A stretch of 33,639 nt of DNA from Candidatus Hydrogenedentota bacterium. Its GTDB lineage: Bacteria > Hydrogenedentota > Hydrogenedentia > Hydrogenedentales > CAILVY01. Below the pieces are notes generated by a model. That model searched no databases, was not told where the DNA came from, and was given only the letters and a program-made list of their open reading frames with translations. This document shows positions 7,346 through 15,511 of the stretch, piece by piece; the first letter of the stretch is position 1, and every line of letters starts with the position of its first letter. The stretch lies in contig CAILVY010000277.1 in the NCBI GenBank assembly GCA_903837785.1, positions 1-33,639 on the forward strand. The letters are read 5' to 3'. The position numbers and the translations under genes were made by a program.

Positions 7346-8848
7346 ATGTCTGTTGTGCGGACTGTGCGCAAGTTTGTCGCCTCGTTAATCGCATCCAACA
7401 AGCTGACGCGCGTGTTCTTCAAGCGCATCGCCATGGACGAGCGCTTGATTGCGTCCATGCTGGACGACCCGAAGTTCCAGACCCGGGTGCTGAACAGCCG
7501 CACATTGCGTGAACGGCTTGAGAAGCTGCTCCTGAGCCGGCCCCTCTCCGAAATGCCCACGTGGTTCGTGTCGCGGCTCCCCGGCGCCGCCCAGGCGAAG
7601 GCCCCGCGCGAGGCGAGTCCGTCCGCGCCGCTTCCCGTCCCGAAGGACGCTTCCGTTCATCCCATCACGGATATCTCCCTGAATATCGAGTGGGGGCCGC
7701 GCGCCTTCCCCTTGACCCGGCATGCCGTGTATCTCCGCGAAGGCACCCGCCATTTGACGGAACGCTGGTTGCGGCGGCTAAGCTCGGACGCTTGTGTCGC
7801 GCTCCTCGCCGATCCCGCGGCCATGGGCGATGCCCAGGATTTCCGCGCCCGCTTTCGCCAGGTGAAGGAAGTATGCGAAGTCCCGCTCGAAGTGCCGGGC
7901 GGCGGATTGAACGAGGACTTTGCCCAGCGCGTGGCCGGTTTCCGGCAACTCGACGCCATCGCGGTGCCCCTGCCGGTCCAGAACAAACCCATCGAGTTCA
8001 TCCCGGACAACACCCTGCCGGACATCGGCCCGCACTACTCCATGTTCCGGGGACTCTGGCGCGCCGGTTTCCGGCAATTCGCCATGCTCGGCTTCGGCGG
8101 CTTCCGCCAGTTTGAGATGCCCGTGCTCCTCGATTCGATGGAGGGCATTCACCAGGGCCGCCGCTGCTTCATCGCGGGCAACGGCCCGAGCCTGAATCAA
8201 CTGGATATGAAGCGCCTGAAGGACGAGATCACCTTCGGTTCGAACCGGTGCTACATGGGCTTCGAGGACTGGGGCTACGCATTCCGCTACTGGTCCTGCG
8301 TGGACCGCCTGCAAGTCGAAGAATACGGATTGGAGTATCAGGATCACCTCCCGCGCGAAACCACGAAGTTCCTCCCCTTCGAATACGTCCCGCTGCTCCA
8401 GTTCCCCAACATGTGCCCCATCAATTTCGAATACACGATGCGCCCCCCCTACAAGTTCTCCAACAGCCCTGAAATCCTGTATCTCGGCTTCACCGTGACC
8501 TATACACTGATTCAAATCGCCGCGTTAATGGGCTGCAACCCCATCTACCTCATCGGCGTGGATCACCGCTACAACCTCAATCCGAAAACCGTGCAAGACC
8601 GCACCTTCGGCACGCTGAAAGCCAAGATCTGGGTTGCCGAGGACGCCTCCCGGCCCACCCACTTCACCGAAAAATACACCGCGGGGGACAAGCCAAAACT
8701 CTTCGTCACACCCAAACCGGAACGGGCAGAAGCCTGCTTTCAAGTGGCGCGGGAATGGACGGAGCAACACGGCATCCAGGTGCTGAACGCAACGCCGAAC
8801 ACCGGGCTCGATGTGTTTGACAAGGTCGATTTCAATACTCTGTTCTAG
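7346..8848 (+). CDS. DUF115 (MptE-like/Maf-like) protein, long form
   Basis: This 500-residue protein has the DUF115 core, the family of archaeal 6-hydroxymethylpterin diphosphokinase MptE and of bacterial Maf motility-accessory proteins that help place nonulosonic acids on flagellin. GRRCFIAGNGPSLNQLDMKRL (G271 onward) is the nucleotide-binding-type loop of the family, and IYLIGVDHRYN (G404-H407) is the second conserved block. Residues 1-115 are basic and helical (TRVFFKRIAMDERLIASMLDD) and probably a separate module; 130-265 is a further N-terminal region absent from the paralogue three genes on. The start has AAGGGAG eight bases upstream; a 22-codon longer frame was rejected. It is first in a cluster with a methyltransferase, a second DUF115 protein and a double glycosyltransferase. 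A glycan-transfer role on a surface substrate is more likely than pterin synthesis (inference). No flagellin gene is present. Confidence 0.85.
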   Translation: MSVVRTVRKFVASLIASNKLTRVFFKRIAMDERLIASMLDDPKFQTRVLNSRTLRERLEKLLLSRPLSEMPTWFVSRLPGAAQAKAPREASPSAPLPVPKDASVHPITDISLNIEWGPRAFPLTRHAVYLREGTRHLTERWLRRLSSDACVALLADPAAMGDAQDFRARFRQVKEVCEVPLEVPGGGLNEDFAQRVAGFRQLDAIAVPLPVQNKPIEFIPDNTLPDIGPHYSMFRGLWRAGFRQFAMLGFGGFRQFEMPVLLDSMEGIHQGRRCFIAGNGPSLNQLDMKRLKDEITFGSNRCYMGFEDWGYAFRYWSCVDRLQVEEYGLEYQDHLPRETTKFLPFEYVPLLQFPNMCPINFEYTMRPPYKFSNSPEILYLGFTVTYTLIQIAALMGCNPIYLIGVDHRYNLNPKTVQDRTFGTLKAKIWVAEDASRPTHFTEKYTAGDKPKLFVTPKPERAEACFQVAREWTEQHGIQVLNATPNTGLDVFDKVDFNTLF

Positions 8849-8877
8849 CGGCCCGCGCGGACGGAAAGAAGCTATCC

Positions 8878-10533
8878 ATGGCCGAAACTCTTTTACACGG
8901 CGTCTCCAAGTCGACCTTCGACCCCGACGCCAACCTGCTCCAGATTCGCGGCTGGTTTCTGCCCCGGACCGCCTATGACACCCTGCAGGTCGCGCGGGCC
9001 GACGGCACGCTATTGGGCACGGCCCAGTGCGGGCTCGCCCGTCCGGACCTCCTGGCGAAATTCCCGGAATACGGCGAGCCCAACGGCGGCTGGTATTTCG
9101 AGGGATCCGTGGACCACTTCTCCGCGGGGGAGAAGCTCATCCTCCACTTCCTCAATGCCGACACAATCGTCCGCAGCATCGAAACCGCGCCCAAATCGAC
9201 TTCAGCGCCTCCGGTGGAAGCCCCCGCAAGCGTGACCCCGGTCGCGCCCAAGGGATATCAGACGATGGCCCAGGACCCGTTCTTCCGCCTGCTGCTGGGC
9301 GCTCACGAAGCCGAGGGCGAAAAGGCGCTTGCGGCCAGGCTCGACGCGCGCGCCCGGCGCGCACTGAAGCATCTGGGAATCGTGACAGAAACAGCGCCGG
9401 CCGGCGACGACCCCTTCCTGGACCGGGTCTTCGAAAGCCAGGATCCCTTCAGCGAGGGGGATTTGGCGGCCATCGAGGCCGATGACCGGCTCCTGATCGC
9501 GCTCGTGCGAACGCGCGACCCGCGCCTCGCCGCCGCCCTGGCCGGGAAATACAGACTCCTTCCCTCCATCGTGCTCTATCTCCTGGAAATGGATTACTCC
9601 GTCTTCGAGCGGCTGCTCCGGGGAAAGACCGTTTCGTCGCGGGCGGAAACGTATGCCGAGCGTTCCATCACGCGTCTCGCAACGCATCTGAAGAATGATC
9701 ATGTACTGAAGGGCATGGCGCATGATTTCGGCGTGCCGCTGCGGGCCTTCTTCGACGTGGGCTGCCTCTTCGGCCTCTCGTTCATTCCCGCGGCGGACCT
9801 CGGCTTCGGGTTGGTTGACGGCTGTGAGATCGACTCAAACATCTACGTGCATTCGCGCGAAATCATGCGCCGCCTGCAGCACGAGCGGCCGGATATTCAG
9901 TTCCATTACTTTGAATCGGATTTCTGCGCGCTTCCGCTCAATCCGAACACGTACACGCTCATCGTCCTCAACAACGTGCTGGAGCATACCCCGGACCTTC
10001 GGGAGACCTTCGCCAAGATCGCCGAGATACTCGCGGAGGACGGCCTGTGCTACATCTTCCAGGGGAACGGCGCGTCACTGCAGTTGCTTCGCACAGAACC
10101 GCACTATCGCCTGCCCGCCCTGACCGTCCTGCCGAAGGACCTGACGATCAGCATCCTGCAGCGGCTCCATCGAATCGCCGATCCAACCCGCTATGTGGTT
10201 CGGCAATGGCCAGGCTATGACGAACTGATCGACGCGGCACACTCCGTCCATCTGGACATCGAGATTCATCCGCGCAGCCTCGGATACTGGTCTCCGGACG
10301 AGCCCCTGACGCTGCACCAGGCGAAGTTCTACGCCGGGAAGATTGAAGAGGAGGCCGAACAGCAGGTCTTCCCGGTCTTGTCCGGGGAAGAGCGCGATGA
10401 CGTGCGGCGGCGCCTGCAAGCGCATTGTTCCCTCGTGCTCGAGGCCATTCAAGGCGGAAACAAGGAGGACCTGCTGCGTTACGCAAAGTGCACATGGGAT
10501 ATTACGCTGCGGAAGCCGCCGGCCTCGGGATGA
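8878..10533 (+). CDS. SAM-dependent methyltransferase with N-terminal beta domain
   Basis: The 551-residue product has two recognisable parts. Residues of about 5-100 (LQIRGWFLP, LARPDLLAKFPEYGEPNGGWYFEG) resemble a beta-sandwich accessory domain seen next to glycosyltransferases, in which a G-W-x-x-P strand and an R-P-D...FP loop recur. Residues of about 285-460 are a class I methyltransferase: motif I is FFDVGCLFG (D293-G299, with Leu-Phe in place of the usual Gly-x), the acidic strand-2 end is DGCEID, and the post-motif is VLNNVLEHTPD (N365-H370). The middle (120-280) is helical and unassigned, as is the C-terminal 90 residues. It begins 29 nt after the DUF115 gene and is surely co-transcribed. 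Methylation of a sugar or of the glycan end is a reasonable role in this context, but the substrate cannot be read from sequence. Confidence 0.82.
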   Translation: MAETLLHGVSKSTFDPDANLLQIRGWFLPRTAYDTLQVARADGTLLGTAQCGLARPDLLAKFPEYGEPNGGWYFEGSVDHFSAGEKLILHFLNADTIVRSIETAPKSTSAPPVEAPASVTPVAPKGYQTMAQDPFFRLLLGAHEAEGEKALAARLDARARRALKHLGIVTETAPAGDDPFLDRVFESQDPFSEGDLAAIEADDRLLIALVRTRDPRLAAALAGKYRLLPSIVLYLLEMDYSVFERLLRGKTVSSRAETYAERSITRLATHLKNDHVLKGMAHDFGVPLRAFFDVGCLFGLSFIPAADLGFGLVDGCEIDSNIYVHSREIMRRLQHERPDIQFHYFESDFCALPLNPNTYTLIVLNNVLEHTPDLRETFAKIAEILAEDGLCYIFQGNGASLQLLRTEPHYRLPALTVLPKDLTISILQRLHRIADPTRYVVRQWPGYDELIDAAHSVHLDIEIHPRSLGYWSPDEPLTLHQAKFYAGKIEEEAEQQVFPVLSGEERDDVRRRLQAHCSLVLEAIQGGNKEDLLRYAKCTWDITLRKPPASG

Positions 10534-10603
10534 AACGCGTGTAAACGCAGGTCCCGTATGCGATACTTTATTCGAGTTGCGATGATCCTGGATTTGGTTG
10601 CCC

Positions 10604-11431
10604 ATGAGTAGTTACAGTGAAAGAACCTTGCCGCGATGGCTCAGTCATCCGCGGGACACCTCGCCGCAGATGCGCGATCGCATCGCGGCCGCGGAGCAGG
10701 GCCGGCCGCTCTCGGAGAACGACGGGCGCATTGCGGCGCTCAAGGACCTTCATCGCGGCCGCACGGGATGGCTCATCGGCAACGGCCCGAGCGTCCGCAC
10801 GGAAGATCTGGATCGCCTGACGGACGAAATCGCGTTCGGCTGCAACCGGCTTTACCTGGCCTACGAGCGGATGCGCTTCCGGCCCGCCTACCTCTGCTCA
10901 ACCGATGAGCAGATGATCGGCGATTTCGGCCAGGAGATGATTGACCGCCATCCCGGCACCGTGCTCTTCGTGGCCAACGAACGCCCGAACCTGTCCGGCG
11001 GCTTCGTGTGGTTCCGCATGGGCAGCCGCACGCCCCTCGAATTCTCCACAAACGTCTACGATTTCGTCATGCCGGGCGGCGGCACCCTGATCGCCGCAAT
11101 ACAGGTCGGCTTTCACATGGGCATCACGCGCTGGTTCATCTACGGGATGGACCACAGCTTCACGTTCAACGTCAATGAAGCGGCGCACGATGCCTTCCGG
11201 AAAGTGACCGGAGATGACAATCACTTCATCCAGGGATACCGCTCCGGCAAGGCGTGGTGCCCGCCCGTGATGTGGCAAATCGAGGCGGCGCTGTTGAGTT
11301 GCCACGTGTTCCTGCAGCAATACGGCGGTGGAATCAAGAACGCCACCCGCGGCGGCAAGCTCGAGGTCTTGGAGCGGATTTCGCTGGAAGAGGCCTTGGC
11401 CTCTGTGGGAATAAGCGAGGCCGAACAATGA
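10604..11431 (+). CDS. DUF115 (MptE-like/Maf-like) protein, short form
   Basis: The 275-residue product is a second DUF115 protein. It carries GWLIGNGPSV (G55-V64) and WFIYGMDHSF (G181-H184), matching the GNGPS and G-V-D-H blocks of the longer neighbour, but it lacks about 215 N-terminal residues of that protein. GCNRLYLAYERMRFRPAY continues the family pattern after the first block. An ATG at 10604 is used here; an in-frame TTG six bases upstream is equally open, and neither has a strong Shine-Dalgarno sequence (GGAT only). It follows the methyltransferase by 70 nt and precedes the double glycosyltransferase by 13 nt. Two DUF115 proteins of different length in one operon suggest either two acceptor/donor specificities or a heteromeric enzyme (inference). 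Confidence 0.85.
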   Translation: MSSYSERTLPRWLSHPRDTSPQMRDRIAAAEQGRPLSENDGRIAALKDLHRGRTGWLIGNGPSVRTEDLDRLTDEIAFGCNRLYLAYERMRFRPAYLCSTDEQMIGDFGQEMIDRHPGTVLFVANERPNLSGGFVWFRMGSRTPLEFSTNVYDFVMPGGGTLIAAIQVGFHMGITRWFIYGMDHSFTFNVNEAAHDAFRKVTGDDNHFIQGYRSGKAWCPPVMWQIEAALLSCHVFLQQYGGGIKNATRGGKLEVLERISLEEALASVGISEAEQ

Positions 11432-11444
11432 TTGTGGCGCCATC

Positions 11445-14042
11445 ATGACCTGTTCCTGGAAACCTTCTTTCTTCCCGGGCGTGCTTGAGTGCGAAGGGCG
11501 GAATCCGGAACTTGCCGGGGCGCCTGAGCGTCCCCTCGTCGTGCTCCTCACGCACCTGCAGATACTGCCGGCCACACAGGGCAACCGCATCGCGGTGCGC
11601 CAGATGGCCCTGTGGCTCAGGCAGGCCGGATACCGGGTCTTTCTGCTGAACCAGATCCCGCCCGATCAGATAGCCGGCGACCTTGAAGAGTTGTGCGGGC
11701 TGTTCGATCATGTGTATTGCGTCGATCCGTCCGGCAAAGCGCCGGGCAGCCGGCACCGGCGCGTCTGTGACGGCGACCGGTATCATGAGAACACGGCCGC
11801 CTGTCTGGATCGGATTCACGAATCCTTCGGCATCCATGCCGTCATCGCCGAGTACATCTACATGACGACGGCGATGCATCGCCTTCCCGCCGCCGTCAAG
11901 AAGTTCGTGCAGACGATCGATGTGCACTATCGTTTGACGGAGGAACTGGAGCATTTTGGAATCACCACCGAAACCCGGCGACGCATCACCCGGGAGCAGG
12001 AAGCGGAGCTTCTGCGCTATGCCGACGTGCTGATTGCCATTCAGGATCACGAAGCGCATCTGCTCGCGGATCTGGTTCCGGACCGCCGCGTCATTACGGT
12101 TGGCCTGGCCGCAGACCCCGCGTGGCACCCCAGCACTGTGCCCGCGAATCCCGCCTCCGTGCTCTTCACCGGTTCACAGAATCCGCTCAACGTCCGGGGC
12201 CTGCAGCAGTTTATGGCCTCCTGCTGGGAGGGGATTCGCGCGCAGTTCCCGGCGGCGGAACTCCGGGTCGTCGGCGGTGTCTGCGAGGCACTGGACGCGG
12301 AATTCCGGCAGCGCTTCAAAGACGGCATCTCCTATCTGGGCGTCCTGGACGACCTTCAGGCCGAATTTAACCGGGCGGCGGTGGTGGTCAATTGCACCGA
12401 TCTGGGCACCGGACTCAAGATAAAGACCATCGAGGCGATTGCGCGGGGCAAGGCCATCGTCTCCACGCCCGCCGGCGTCGAGGGCATCCCGCCGTTGGGG
12501 CTCTCGCCGTATCTCGTGGCATCCTCCATGCCGGAGTTCCAAGAACACGTCATTGCCCTCCTGAATCGTCCGGAACTTCGCGCCGCCGTGGAGAAGGACG
12601 CGCGACGCTATGCCCGCGCCTATCTTTCCTTCGACTACGTGTACCGGCATCTGGCCGCCGCGCTGGACATGCAATTCGAAGCACGCGAGGACGGAACTGT
12701 CCATTGGTTTGTCCAGGAGCGAAGCTTTGGATTCATCCGGCCCCGGCGGGGCGGACGCATGCTCTTCTTTCACAAGTCAGACATTGCCCCGGGCCATGCG
12801 GGCGGCTTTCAGGAAGGCCAGCCGGTATCCTACGTGCCCGAGGAAACGCTCCTGGGAATGGAAGCGCACGATGTGCGCCCGGCGGCGGTGGCCGAGACCG
12901 GGCTTGCCGCATTCGATCCGTCCAAGGACATCAAGCGTGTCGTCTTCTTCGGCATCAATTCCGCCACGGACTTCTCCGGCGGGCGCTATCATGCGTGGCT
13001 GATGGCGGAAGCGGCCGCCGAAATGGGGTGGAACGTCTCGTATATCACGAACCATGTCCCGTCGTTCTATCCCGATTTCGCGGACCCGGCACTCTTCCCC
13101 GCACACGATCGGATTCAGGTGCATGTGTGCCCCATTCAGAAGAAGGGCGCCTGCACGCTTCCCGACATTCCCTGTGACGTGCTCGTGGTGATCCCGCATG
13201 GCTCCGTGGATCCCTCTTATGGCCGCGCCCTGGAATTCGCAGCGCGGACGAAGGCGCGCATTGCGCTCCTGAACTTCGAATCGGCGAACTGGTTCAACGC
13301 GCTCTCGCCGAAAGCGCGGGCCGTCGCCTGCTGGAACGGGTGGCGGCGCATCAGCGAAAGCGCCTCCATGATCTTCTCGCTGGCCGCCGAAGGCACGGGA
13401 TGGGCGCGCGAATTCTACGACACGGCCCCGCCCACCGCCCTATTCGAACACCTCTGGCCCACCGTGAATTCGCGCGTGGCGGACGCCGTGGGCGAAGTCG
13501 CGAAAGAAAAACGCATCCTGATCCTGACCCGCTTCGCCTATTCCGAGCACAAGGGCGGAAACCTCGTGCCGGAAATGCTCTGCGAGGCCATGCGCGGCCA
13601 CACGATCGTCTTCATCGTCGGCGTCGGCGCGCCGGACGAGGCATTCATGCGGCCCATCGAAGAGAAGGCCGCGGAATTCGGGATCTCTATCGAGATCCTG
13701 CACCGGATATCCGAGCACGAGAAGTGGCGCGAGTTCAAGCGCGCCGCGCTCGTCCTCTTCCCTTCCTACTTCGAGGGCTTTGGGCTGCCCCCGCTCGAAG
13801 CGCTGTACGCAGGCGTCCCGTGCATCGCGTTTGACTTGCCGGTCTTGCGCGAAGTCAGCGGAGACGGAATCTGCTATGTCGCGCCCGGCGACACCGCCGC
13901 CATGCGCGAGAAGATCGCCGCATTGCTCGGCGCATCGGGCTCGGAAGGCGACACCGCGGGCCAACGCGACCCCGTCTTGCCCTTCGAGGATTTCGCCCGG
14001 CGCGTGGACGTTCTGCTGCAGCGCGCCTGTCACGAGGGCTGA
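11445..14042 (+). CDS. Double glycosyltransferase with an internal cold-shock domain
   Basis: One uninterrupted frame of 865 residues contains three modules. Residues of about 30-405 are a GT4-like glycosyltransferase (VVLLTHLQILPATQGNRIAVRQMA; NCTDLGTGLKIKTIEAIARGKAIVSTPAGVEG). Residues 416-480 (nt 12690-12884) read as a cold-shock OB-fold: GTVHWFVQERSFGFIRP followed by LFFHKSDI, EGQPVSY and ending AHDVRPA. It keeps Trp421, Phe422, Phe428, Phe430, Phe442 and His443 of the nucleic-acid-binding face, with Ser for Gly in RNP1 and Lys for the last aromatic of RNP2. Residues of about 488-865 are a second GT4 enzyme with the E-x7-E motif E777-E785 (EGFGLPPLE). No signal peptide or membrane segment is seen, so it is cytoplasmic. 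The ATG has no clear Shine-Dalgarno, consistent with translational coupling to the gene 13 nt upstream. It likely adds two sugars in sequence; the cold-shock module's job is unknown. Confidence 0.87.
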   Translation: MTCSWKPSFFPGVLECEGRNPELAGAPERPLVVLLTHLQILPATQGNRIAVRQMALWLRQAGYRVFLLNQIPPDQIAGDLEELCGLFDHVYCVDPSGKAPGSRHRRVCDGDRYHENTAACLDRIHESFGIHAVIAEYIYMTTAMHRLPAAVKKFVQTIDVHYRLTEELEHFGITTETRRRITREQEAELLRYADVLIAIQDHEAHLLADLVPDRRVITVGLAADPAWHPSTVPANPASVLFTGSQNPLNVRGLQQFMASCWEGIRAQFPAAELRVVGGVCEALDAEFRQRFKDGISYLGVLDDLQAEFNRAAVVVNCTDLGTGLKIKTIEAIARGKAIVSTPAGVEGIPPLGLSPYLVASSMPEFQEHVIALLNRPELRAAVEKDARRYARAYLSFDYVYRHLAAALDMQFEAREDGTVHWFVQERSFGFIRPRRGGRMLFFHKSDIAPGHAGGFQEGQPVSYVPEETLLGMEAHDVRPAAVAETGLAAFDPSKDIKRVVFFGINSATDFSGGRYHAWLMAEAAAEMGWNVSYITNHVPSFYPDFADPALFPAHDRIQVHVCPIQKKGACTLPDIPCDVLVVIPHGSVDPSYGRALEFAARTKARIALLNFESANWFNALSPKARAVACWNGWRRISESASMIFSLAAEGTGWAREFYDTAPPTALFEHLWPTVNSRVADAVGEVAKEKRILILTRFAYSEHKGGNLVPEMLCEAMRGHTIVFIVGVGAPDEAFMRPIEEKAAEFGISIEILHRISEHEKWREFKRAALVLFPSYFEGFGLPPLEALYAGVPCIAFDLPVLREVSGDGICYVAPGDTAAMREKIAALLGASGSEGDTAGQRDPVLPFEDFARRVDVLLQRACHEG

Positions 14043-14068
14043 GCAAGCGCCCCCCGGACAATCATCGG

Positions 14069-15385
14069 TCACTCGTGCGTGGGTCCGGTAGCGCCGTGGG
14101 AGCCAATCGTTGCCGCGGCTTTTCCGGCGTGCTCGGCCAGGAAGGCGCCCAGACCCGGCCCATAGTACGAGCGGCTTTCCACCTCGTAGCCGCCGTGCGC
14201 GTATTCCTTCTCGTTCACAAGATAGCCGATGTAGTCATTCGCCAGTCCGGCAACCAGGACATGCTCGAGGCCCTGCCGTTCCACGGCCTGGCGCACCGCC
14301 TGTCCGACTTCCATGATGGGTTCGCCGGGGAGCCCAACAATCGCGGCCGGCCCGATGCGGAGGATCTGAATCTCGGCGCGGCGCGGCAAGCCTTCCTGTG
14401 CCGCCTTCCGGTACGTGGCATACTTCGTCTTTGCCCCTTCGGGGAAACTCAGCGGCGGAAGTTCGGGCGTAATCCTGCAGTATGCGATCGGGCAATCGGG
14501 CCGCGTTTCAATCGCCTGCGCCACGGGCGCCATCACTGCGGCCAGGCGGGTCCCGAAATCGCGCATCCGTTCGAATTCATCCGTCCCTTGCACGCCTTCC
14601 GGCGACTGATCGCCCTCCGCGCCATTCGTGAACATCGCCACGGCGCCGGGAATGGCCTTCTCGACCTCGGCCTGCAATACGCCCGGCCACTCGGCGGAGA
14701 TGGCCATGTTCTTCTCGCTGAGGATCGTTGGATGACATGCGAAATTCACCACAACCGCCTTCGCGCTCCCGTCGAGCCCGTCCACGCGCAGCATGCGGAA
14801 GACCGGCTCGGTCACCGGCGTTTCCTGCGCGGCCTTTCGTTTCTCGGCGTCATAGCCGAAACGGCGATTGTGGACGAACGCCTCCGCGCGCCCCGCGCCA
14901 TAACCCACTTTCACGGGCACGGCATTTTGGACGGCCTTGGCCAGTGCCTCCGCCACGGCGGCACTCATGATTTCCACGATCTTCGGATCGTACTTCCCAA
15001 ACTGCATCTGCCAGAACTTCTCGGGGTACATGGACGGCCCGTCATGCGTGTGGGAACAGGCCACAAACACGTTGTCCAGCGTGAAGCCGGGCGCCGGGCA
15101 GCGTTCCACGATCTGCCGCTTGAACTCGGGCGTCGAGGAGCGAAGATCGCAGGTGATCAGCGCCATCCGCGTGGCGCCGTCCCGCAGATACAGCACCTTC
15201 GCGTGCAGCGGATCATGCACGCCCGTCGCGGGGCGTCCCATCCGCGCGCCGTAACCCGCCAGGGGCACCTTGAACGCCTGCACGTCCGGCGTGATATCGG
15301 CCACGGCCGTGCCGGCCTCGAGCGCAAGGCCGCGGCCCGCCATGCAGGCCGTCAACAAGAGCATCCACAACGAACGGGGTTTCAT
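14069..15385 (-). CDS. Secreted neutral/alkaline ceramidase-like hydrolase
   Basis: The 438-residue product has a signal peptide (MKPRSLWMLLLTACMAGRGLA) followed by a neutral/alkaline non-lysosomal ceramidase-type N-terminal domain: AGTAVADITPD, PLAGYGARMG, LITCDLRSS, FVACSHTHDGPSMYP and VNFACHPTILS. The histidines of SHTHDGP and ACHPT are the zinc ligands expected in this family. FTNGAEGDQSPEG is also typical. It is shorter than true ceramidases (about 650-700 residues) and lacks the C-terminal immunoglobulin-like domain, as do many bacterial members annotated only by this domain. The substrate may therefore not be ceramide. GAGGAG lies about nine bases before the ATG at 15385; an upstream frame to 15424 was rejected. 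It is convergent with the glycosyltransferase (26-nt gap) and divergent from the metal transporter across 126 nt. Confidence 0.85.
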   Translation of the reverse strand: MKPRSLWMLLLTACMAGRGLALEAGTAVADITPDVQAFKVPLAGYGARMGRPATGVHDPLHAKVLYLRDGATRMALITCDLRSSTPEFKRQIVERCPAPGFTLDNVFVACSHTHDGPSMYPEKFWQMQFGKYDPKIVEIMSAAVAEALAKAVQNAVPVKVGYGAGRAEAFVHNRRFGYDAEKRKAAQETPVTEPVFRMLRVDGLDGSAKAVVVNFACHPTILSEKNMAISAEWPGVLQAEVEKAIPGAVAMFTNGAEGDQSPEGVQGTDEFERMRDFGTRLAAVMAPVAQAIETRPDCPIAYCRITPELPPLSFPEGAKTKYATYRKAAQEGLPRRAEIQILRIGPAAIVGLPGEPIMEVGQAVRQAVERQGLEHVLVAGLANDYIGYLVNEKEYAHGGYEVESRSYYGPGLGAFLAEHAGKAAATIGSHGATGPTHE

Positions 15386-15511
15386 GCCTGGACTCCTCTG
15401 TGGCTGTCCTGCATTTTGCGGCATGCCCGGGAGGAAAACAAGGGCGGGGAAGATATCGGGACCCTGAATGGGTTATCTTACACGCATATCGCAAGCGGGA
15501 GGACTCTCGGA

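Noticed and set aside
10598..10603. TTG start six bases before the chosen ATG of the short DUF115 gene
   Set aside because: No Shine-Dalgarno sequence favours it. ATG at 10604 is the more common codon; the difference is two residues.
15450..15479. AAGATA ... TATCTT with inner ACCC ... GGGT between the ceramidase-like and transporter genes
   Set aside because: The inner and outer arms do not pair in register (a 5-nt bulge on one side), and it matches no MntR or Fur box.
14075..15511. Long in-frame extension upstream of the Nramp-UspA gene
   Set aside because: This part is antisense to the ceramidase-like gene. The transporter start at 15512 has GGGAGG and yields a normal Nramp N-terminus.
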